Notes under the pieces: model-generated | The model's database searches: none | Told to the model about the DNA's origin: nothing | What the model saw: the letters and a program-made list of their open reading frames with translations, nothing else | Part shown: positions 57,898-64,000 of the stretch, in pieces | Position numbering within the stretch: position 1 is the first letter of the stretch | Layout: every line of letters begins with the position of its first letter | DNA from: an uncultured Pelagibacteraceae bacterium | Lineage (GTDB): Bacteria; Pseudomonadota; Alphaproteobacteria; Pelagibacterales; Pelagibacteraceae | NCBI GenBank assembly: GCA_902604575.1 | Contig: CACKZH010000003.1 | Location: 1-64,000 of the forward strand | Reading direction: 5' to 3' | Length of the DNA stretch: 64,000 nucleotides | Program-made: the position numbers and the translations under genes

Positions 57898-58442
57898 TGT
57901 TTGCTGAATTTTTAAATATAATTTTTAAGTCAATAAAATTAGACAAAACTCTTTATTCGGATAATAAAAATTTTGGAGAAGCATCAATATATTTTGCTGG
58001 TATTATAATGATCCTAGACGGTATCGCTGGAGCAGTAGCAGCTAATACCATTATTAAAACAGCTATTGCAATGTCTGGTCTAACTGCAATAGTTACTTGG
58101 CTAATATGGGCGATTTTTATTTTTGTAATTGGAGTTAAATTATTTCCTGATAAGCAAACCAAAGTTTCGTTCAAAAAAGTTTTAACAGCTGTTGGGTTTG
58201 CACATGCCCCTGGTTTATTAAGATTTTTTGCAGTCACACCAGATTTAATGATACCAATAATTTTTCTAACTCAGTTCTGGATTTTTGCAGGTTTAATAAT
58301 TTCAACTAAACAAATATTGAGTTTAAAATCTAATTTTAAATCTTTTGGGATTGTACTTTTATCCTTTTTAATTATTGCATTTTTATCCATCTCATTTGTG
58401 ATGAGTAGAATGAATATGCTTCCAGTTAGTCAAATCAGTTAA
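57897..58442 (+). CDS. Yip1-domain family membrane protein
   Basis: 181 aa, 5 TM; FKKVLTAVGFAHAPGLLRFFAVTP. Confidence 0.8.
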   Translation: MFAEFLNIIFKSIKLDKTLYSDNKNFGEASIYFAGIIMILDGIAGAVAANTIIKTAIAMSGLTAIVTWLIWAIFIFVIGVKLFPDKQTKVSFKKVLTAVGFAHAPGLLRFFAVTPDLMIPIIFLTQFWIFAGLIISTKQILSLKSNFKSFGIVLLSFLIIAFLSISFVMSRMNMLPVSQIS

Positions 58443-58606
58443 AGTGGAAATATAGTCTTAGATACTCTACAAGATTTACATAATTTAAAACCAGTAAGAA
58501 TTAAATTTTGAGTAACACTCTCATCTTCCTCTTTGCATTCATCACAAATATTGTTTAATTCTTCAGCTTCTAACTTTAGATTTTTTTCATCAATTTTATC
58601 AATCAT
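58439..58606 (-). CDS. 55-aa zinc-ribbon-like miniprotein (absent from the supplied ORF track)
   Basis: MIDKIDEKNLKLEAEELNNICDECKEEDESVTQNLILTGFKLCKSCRVSKTIFPL*; CxxC...CxxC; overlaps both neighbours by a few nt. Confidence 0.65.
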   Translation of the reverse strand: MIDKIDEKNLKLEAEELNNICDECKEEDESVTQNLILTGFKLCKSCRVSKTIFPL

Positions 58607-59210
58607 TATCTGTCAAACCAGCACCTGCCGCACCCTCTTTTAAACTGTCACTCTCTTCAACAAAAGTTTCTTCAGATAACTTGTATAAATTATTCCATTC
58701 ATCGTCTGTAAAGTTATCTTCATTTTCAAGTAGATTGACCTCAATTGCATTCGCTATCTTCGGAAATTTTTGATCAATAAAATTTGAACTAATATTTACA
58801 TTTAAATTTAGTAACATTTTTTTTTCATCTATTTTTACAGAAATTTTTTTTCCAATAATTTCTGATGAACGACTTATAAAGGAAATAAAAATTATTGGAT
58901 AAGCAACTTTTTTAAATTCAATTTTTTTTAAATTTTCTAAAACATTTATTTGATCTAAAAAACTAACACCTAAAGTAATTGGACAGTAAGGATTGTTTGA
59001 TGAAGAGTTATTTTCACTTATTAAATTTAAATTTTCAAATTTACTTTTATTTTTTTCATTAAAATATTCATTAAGATGCTTAACACCCGGTAAACTGAAT
59101 AGCTCTAACAACCTTATACTTTTTCCTGTTTCCTCTGAAACTCCCCAAGAATATCCCGCTGCTTTTGAAGCTCTTTTAACAGTAGTTTCAATTTCACTCA
59201 GTGATTTCAT
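58599..59210 (-). CDS. DUF3726-like protein
   Basis: IETTVKRASKAAGYSWGVSEETGKSIRLLELFSLPGVKHL; C-terminal EGAAGAGLTDND. Confidence 0.75.
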   Translation of the reverse strand: MKSLSEIETTVKRASKAAGYSWGVSEETGKSIRLLELFSLPGVKHLNEYFNEKNKSKFENLNLISENNSSSNNPYCPITLGVSFLDQINVLENLKKIEFKKVAYPIIFISFISRSSEIIGKKISVKIDEKKMLLNLNVNISSNFIDQKFPKIANAIEVNLLENEDNFTDDEWNNLYKLSEETFVEESDSLKEGAAGAGLTDND

Positions 59211-59212
59211 TA

Positions 59213-60019
59213 TTAAATATTGGTTTTATATACCCACTGCTCGTCATAACTTTTTAACTCATTTGGAAGTGGAGCTCCCTGGAACATACAAATTCTTAAC
59301 CATTTGTCAGATCGTGGATCAAATTTTAATGCCCCAAAAAAAGATAATTTTAGTCTTAGCATATCAATTGGCATTAAATTTTTACCAATTGTATTATCTT
59401 GTATTTCTGAATAAGGAAATTTTTCTACAATGAACGCTCTCCTTACAACATGTCTTAACTCAGAATTTGATGTTAAAAACTCAGCAATAGTTAAACTATT
59501 TTTTGAGACTAATAATTTGTTATAAAGTTTTTTTATATCTCTTGCTATTGCTAAAGGCTGTTCTAATTCTGATCCATGCTCTTCAAAACGATCTGCCAAT
59601 CTTGGCTCTTCTTTATTTTTTGAAATAAACCAAAAGTTTTTATTATTTTCTTTCTCTTCAAAATTAATATCTAAAATATTTGGATACTTTGCTTCAATGA
59701 TATTGCGCAATTCTTCAACTTTTCTATAAGTTGGGATATTAAAATATTTTTCTTCATCTGAGCTCATCTCTTTTACCAAGGGATTTACAATATTGTTATA
59801 GGGTTCCATCATTATTGAAACAATGTATTCAATACACTCGTCACCAGTATTCTCTTCTAACCATTGATATATTCTGTTAAAAAGATGTTCGGTCTCAAAA
59901 TTAAAATCTTTGTCTATAAAGTTTAAGAATTTTTCAACATCCTTTAATAATGAAGAAATTTTTTTTTGCTGATATTCACTATCAGTATTCCAACTTGAAA
60001 TGTTTCTTAATGATTTTTT
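59213..60019 (-). CDS. C-terminal part of an uncharacterised protein; probably continues from the upstream ORF
   Basis: Track ORF starts at 59812, but the frame is open for 69 further codons (to 60019) with no ATG/GTG/TTG; the extension looks protein-like. Confidence 0.7.
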   Translation of the reverse strand, partial: KKSLRNISSWNTDSEYQQKKISSLLKDVEKFLNFIDKDFNFETEHLFNRIYQWLEENTGDECIEYIVSIMMEPYNNIVNPLVKEMSSDEEKYFNIPTYRKVEELRNIIEAKYPNILDINFEEKENNKNFWFISKNKEEPRLADRFEEHGSELEQPLAIARDIKKLYNKLLVSKNSLTIAEFLTSNSELRHVVRRAFIVEKFPYSEIQDNTIGKNLMPIDMLRLKLSFFGALKFDPRSDKWLRICMFQGAPLPNELKSYDEQWVYKTNI

Positions 60020-60875
60020 TTACACAATCTATAAATAAATCACTATCTTGACTTTTTACTTCTTTGATTTCTCTAATTTTTTTAAGGGCTTTTTCTCTAC
60101 TTAAAATCCAGTTATTTAGTAGAGTTGGGTGATTGACTATAAATGGAGCCATACCTAAGCCTGTAGAATTACCAATTCCCAAGTTTTTACAAATATTATC
60201 ATCTAACTTAACAGCTCTTTTTGGATTTTTATGATAAGCTACATGATTGACTTGATCAAAAGTAAATTGTCTTACCAAATAGACCAACATCATTTCCAAT
60301 CTAAATGGGCCATTAATTTCTTCTCGATTTTTAATTCTAAATCGATCTGCAAGGCCAAATTTACCTGACCCATATACTGCTGTAGTCCTGTATAAATAGC
60401 CTACTTTCGATAACAAATTTAAATCTGGTTGCTTGCCGTTACTTAAATTTTCAACTACGTGATTATAAATTCTTACTGACTTGTTTGCTCTCGATAAAGT
60501 TAATTCTTTATACGAAAGTCTGCCAACTTCCTGTTTTGGAACTTCATTTTTTAGTCTTTCAATGTCTTTCTTTGTTGGAACTCCATCGTGTAATGTAAAA
60601 GCAGCATCCCATTTTGTTGCAATAACTCTATCTGATCTTTCATCATCCTTGATTTCATTTGCAAAACAAACTAAAGAATAAATTCTTTTTTTTTTTTTAA
60701 ATGAATAAACGGCTTCTCCAAAACCATTTTCATTTAAATTAAATAAATCTCTTTTATATTCCCACTCTTTAAATTCATTAAGAAAACTTCTTAAAAAGGA
60801 TAATTTTGATTGATGAAAAGATCCTAGTCTTGATAATTTCATTATCTTATTTGGGTCTCTTAATTCAACTTTCAT
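59982..60875 (-). CDS. Uncharacterised protein (N-terminal part of the probable split gene)
   Basis: 297 aa; TTAVYGSGKFGLADRFRI, LVYLVRQFTFDQVNHVAY, LGIGNSTGLGMAPFIVNHPTLLNNW. Confidence 0.85.
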   Translation of the reverse strand: MKVELRDPNKIMKLSRLGSFHQSKLSFLRSFLNEFKEWEYKRDLFNLNENGFGEAVYSFKKKKRIYSLVCFANEIKDDERSDRVIATKWDAAFTLHDGVPTKKDIERLKNEVPKQEVGRLSYKELTLSRANKSVRIYNHVVENLSNGKQPDLNLLSKVGYLYRTTAVYGSGKFGLADRFRIKNREEINGPFRLEMMLVYLVRQFTFDQVNHVAYHKNPKRAVKLDDNICKNLGIGNSTGLGMAPFIVNHPTLLNNWILSREKALKKIREIKEVKSQDSDLFIDCVKKIIKKHFKLEY

Positions 60876-60877
60876 AA

Positions 60878-61864
60878 TTAAATAGATTTGTAAAAATTGT
60901 ACCAGTTATTTCCAAGTATTCCATGTGTCTCGGTGTCTGAAAAACCTGCTTTTTTTAGACCTTTTTCAATATTTGAGAACCCTCTTGCATCAAGAAACCA
61001 ATCAGGTTGTTTTGGAAAACCTGGTTTATTTTTCGAACCTTCACCAAAATTTTTACTTTTAGACCAAGAACCATTTCTCATCCATTCAACAACAGTATCT
61101 GGATGCTCTAAACAAAGATCTGATCCTATTCCTATTTTTTTTACATCCATTATTTCAGCTGTTTTTGCCACCATTTCACAAAAACTATCTAGAGAACACT
61201 TTGTATTATCTTTTAAATGATGAGGATATAATGACAAACCCAACATGCCGCCACTATCACTTAAAATTTTCAATAAATCTGAAGATTTGTTTCTTTTAGC
61301 TGGATGCCAAAAAGAGGGATTGGCGTGAGTAATTGCAATTGGTTTTTCACTTATCTCAATTGCATCTATAGTACTTTTTTCTGCAGAATGTGACATATCA
61401 ACAACAACACCAACCCTATTCATCTCTCTAATAACCTCACGTCCAAAATTTGTAACACCACTATCTACTTTTTCATAACAACCTGTAGCTAGTAAAGATT
61501 GGTTATTATAAGTCAGCTGCATAAATCTACATCCTAATTGATGAACCTTTTCAACTAAATTTATGTCATCTTCAATTGGCGAACAATTTTGAAAACCAAA
61601 AAATATTACAGTTTTATTTTCTTTATTAGCTTTATCAATATCTTGAAAATTCTCACCAGGAAAAATTAAATCAGAATTTTCATGAAATAATTTGTCCCAT
61701 TTTTTTATTTCAAGCTGTAATTCATCAAAATCTTCATGGTAAACAATAGTAACATGGACAGCATCTAATCCAGCAGATCTGTTAATCTCAAAGATTTTTC
61801 TAGACCAATTGCAATATTGAAGATTATCGATTTTATAATTCATAGTATATTCAACTTTAATCAA
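60878..61864 (-). CDS. Renal dipeptidase-family (membrane dipeptidase) protein
   Basis: CRFMQLTYNNQSLLATGCYE, GVVVDMSHSAEKSTIDAIEISEKPIAITHANP, IGIGSDLCLEHPDT. Confidence 0.9.
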   Translation of the reverse strand: MIKVEYTMNYKIDNLQYCNWSRKIFEINRSAGLDAVHVTIVYHEDFDELQLEIKKWDKLFHENSDLIFPGENFQDIDKANKENKTVIFFGFQNCSPIEDDINLVEKVHQLGCRFMQLTYNNQSLLATGCYEKVDSGVTNFGREVIREMNRVGVVVDMSHSAEKSTIDAIEISEKPIAITHANPSFWHPAKRNKSSDLLKILSDSGGMLGLSLYPHHLKDNTKCSLDSFCEMVAKTAEIMDVKKIGIGSDLCLEHPDTVVEWMRNGSWSKSKNFGEGSKNKPGFPKQPDWFLDARGFSNIEKGLKKAGFSDTETHGILGNNWYNFYKSI

Positions 61865-61937
61865 TCTGTATTTTAAATACTATTAATTTTATTGAAATTT
61901 TAAGCTAATTTTGAAATAAACAGGTTGATCAATTTTC

Positions 61938-62429
61938 ATGAAAAAAAATACCAAAATAAAAGTTTCAATTGTTATGGGCAGTCAATCCGACTATAAAATA
62001 ATGAAATTAGCCGAAAAAACCCTAAAAAAAATTGGAGTTTCATTTGAAACAAAAATTATATCTGCTCACAGAACTCCGCAAAGAATGTACGAGTACGCCT
62101 CAAAAGTTGAGCAAAATCATATAGGGGTAATAATTGCTGGCGCTGGAGGATCTGCTCATCTTCCAGGTATGATATCAGCACTCACACATGTACCTGTACT
62201 TGGTGTTCCTGTTGAAAGTAAAAAACTCAAAGGTTTAGATAGTTTGTTATCAATTGCACAAATGCCTAAAGGAATACCTGTAGGAACCCTTGCAATAGGG
62301 GAGGATGGCGCCATTAATGCTGCTTTATTAGCTGCAGCAATAATTGCTAATAATAATTTAAATGTTCGAAAGAAACTTAAAAATTTTAGAACATCTCAAA
62401 CTAAATCTGTAAAGAAATCTCCAAAATAA
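61938..62429 (+). CDS. purE: N5-carboxyaminoimidazole ribonucleotide mutase
   Basis: VSIVMGSQSDYKIMKLAEKTL, SAHRTPQRMYEY, IIAGAGGSAHLPGMISALTHVPVLGVPV. Confidence 0.96.
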   Translation: MKKNTKIKVSIVMGSQSDYKIMKLAEKTLKKIGVSFETKIISAHRTPQRMYEYASKVEQNHIGVIIAGAGGSAHLPGMISALTHVPVLGVPVESKKLKGLDSLLSIAQMPKGIPVGTLAIGEDGAINAALLAAAIIANNNLNVRKKLKNFRTSQTKSVKKSPK

Positions 62430-62430
62430 A

Positions 62431-63477
62431 ATGTCTGAAATTACTCTTGGTATCATTGGGGGTGGTCAACTTGGAAGTATGCTTGCAATAGCAGCTAAAA
62501 AATTAAATGTTAAAACTGCTGTTTTTTGTGACGACATAGATGCCCCAGCACAAAATTTTTGTAATCAATTTGTTACTGGAGGTTATGATAATAAAGAAAA
62601 AATTTCAGAATTTATAAATCAGGTTGATATGGTAACTTATGAATTTGAAAATATTCCATTTGAAACATTAAATGAAATAAACAAATTTAAACCTGTTTTG
62701 CCAAAGCCTTCAGTTAACAGATTAATTCAACATCGATTGGCTGAAAAAGATTTTGTAAATAAATTAAATATTAGAACAACCAGATATGTTTCGATTGAAA
62801 AAAAATCTGACATAGATGCTTTAGAAGATTTTTTACCAGGAATATTAAAAACAACTACACTTGGTTATGATGGCAAAGGTCAATATCCAATTAAATCAAG
62901 CAATGATCTTAATTCATTAAATATTGATTTTTCAAAAGGATATGTTCTTGAAAAACTTGTTAAATTAAAAAAAGAGATTTCAATTATAATTACAAGGTTT
63001 AGTAATAATAAATATGAAATTTATGAACCAATTGAAAATACACATGAAGATCAAATTTTGAAATATTCAAAAATTCCTGCAGAAATAAATGAAAAAATTT
63101 TTAATCAATCTAAAGATTGGTCTATGCTAATTGCAGAAGAACTTAAATATGTCGGAACTTTATGTGTAGAATTTTTTATTGACAGAAATGATAATCTTTA
63201 TGTTAATGAAATTGCACCTAGGGTGCATAATTCAGGACATCTAACAATAAATGCTTTTAATGTGAGTCAATTTGAAAATCATGTAAGAGCCGTGTGTGGT
63301 TTAGAACAAATTCCTTTAAAAAAAATATCTAATGCTAAAATGATGAATTTGCTTGGTAATCAAATCACTCATTATAGAAACATTCAAAAGTTAAATGATA
63401 ACGAATTTTTTTTTGATTATTTAAAAAAAGATATAAAAGAAAAAAGAAAAATGGGTCATATCACAACTTTAGTATAA
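62431..63477 (+). CDS. purK: N5-carboxyaminoimidazole ribonucleotide synthase
   Basis: LGIIGGGQLGSMLAIAAKKL, TTTLGYDGKGQY, VNEIAPRVHNSGHLTINA. Confidence 0.96.
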   Translation: MSEITLGIIGGGQLGSMLAIAAKKLNVKTAVFCDDIDAPAQNFCNQFVTGGYDNKEKISEFINQVDMVTYEFENIPFETLNEINKFKPVLPKPSVNRLIQHRLAEKDFVNKLNIRTTRYVSIEKKSDIDALEDFLPGILKTTTLGYDGKGQYPIKSSNDLNSLNIDFSKGYVLEKLVKLKKEISIIITRFSNNKYEIYEPIENTHEDQILKYSKIPAEINEKIFNQSKDWSMLIAEELKYVGTLCVEFFIDRNDNLYVNEIAPRVHNSGHLTINAFNVSQFENHVRAVCGLEQIPLKKISNAKMMNLLGNQITHYRNIQKLNDNEFFFDYLKKDIKEKRKMGHITTLV

Positions 63478-63945
63478 ATGTTAAAATCAATAGAAGGCAA
63501 TTTTGATAATCCAGAAGTAGATGAGCTTCTAACCAAACATTTTGTTGAGCTTAGAGCTGCTTCTCCAGAAGGAAGTGCTCACGTCCTAGATATTCCTGGT
63601 TTAAAAGTACCATCAATTAAATTTTGGAGTTTGTGGAATGATGAAAAACTGATTGGTTGTGGTGCTTTAAAATTTTTAGATAAAGAACATGGAGAATTTA
63701 AATCTATAAGAATTCACGATAGTTATAGAAATCAAGGCCAAGGGATTAATGTAATCAATCATTTAATAAATGAAGCTAAAAAACTTAAAATAAAAAGATT
63801 GAGTATCGAAACTGGTGCAGGAGATTTTTTTAAACCGGCAAGAAAACTTTTCAAAAAAACTGGTTTCACTGTGTGCGAACCTTTTGCGCACTACAAAGAA
63901 GACGTCAATTCTGTTTATTTAACTATGCTTATTGATAATATTTAA
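63478..63945 (+). CDS. GNAT-family N-acetyltransferase
   Basis: GCGALKFLDKEHGEFKSIRIHDSYRNQGQGINVINHLINEAKKL. Confidence 0.9.
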   Translation: MLKSIEGNFDNPEVDELLTKHFVELRAASPEGSAHVLDIPGLKVPSIKFWSLWNDEKLIGCGALKFLDKEHGEFKSIRIHDSYRNQGQGINVINHLINEAKKLKIKRLSIETGAGDFFKPARKLFKKTGFTVCEPFAHYKEDVNSVYLTMLIDNI

Positions 63946-64000
63946 AAAATTATTTTAATAGTTCATCTATTTTGTTGACAAAACCCAATAAAATCTAAAG

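Noticed and set aside
1-64000. CRISPR arrays, transposases, integrases, phage modules, toxin-antitoxin or defence systems
   Set aside because: Looked for and not seen: no regularly spaced repeats, no recognisable mobile-element or defence proteins in the ORF set.

Overview
AT-rich alphaproteobacterial chromosome segment, most likely SAR11 / Pelagibacterales, judged from gene content, tiny intergenic gaps and a DmdA very like the Pelagibacter enzyme. It is densely coding. I see no tRNA, rRNA, CRISPR array, transposase or phage module. Main blocks: (1) 0.2-6 kb: small hypothetical proteins, an SMR-DUF2798-SMR trio, and housekeeping or orphan enzymes. (2) 9.5-23 kb: a sugar-acid catabolic island (lactonase, enolase-superfamily dehydratase, FAH-family hydrolase, SDR, beta-hydroxyacid dehydrogenases, IlvD/EDD dehydratase, UxaA-type dehydratase) with a TRAP transporter. 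(3) 23.4-23.54 kb: an orphan, apparently structured non-coding region. (4) 27.2-31.9 kb: a Fur-box-preceded ferric ABC transporter operon with a peroxiredoxin and a Cys-rich miniprotein. (5) 32.8-57.8 kb: a methylated-osmolyte / C1 region (acuI, ETF and ETF-QO, two GcvT-fused dehydrogenases, a DddP-like M24 protein, BHMT, Rieske oxygenase, ProX/ProW, MTHFR-like protein, DmdA). (6) 58.4-64 kb: DUF3726, a probable frame-split large hypothetical gene, dipeptidase, purE and purK. Best leads: the DddP-like protein keeping the lyase Asp in HGIGLCDEWP; a pair of SMR proteins both lacking the EmrE Glu14 equivalent; the orphan structured RNA candidate; hairpins downstream of three transporter binding-protein genes; and the split gene at 59.2-60.9 kb. 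Family names come from reading the proteins and from recall, with no database search.
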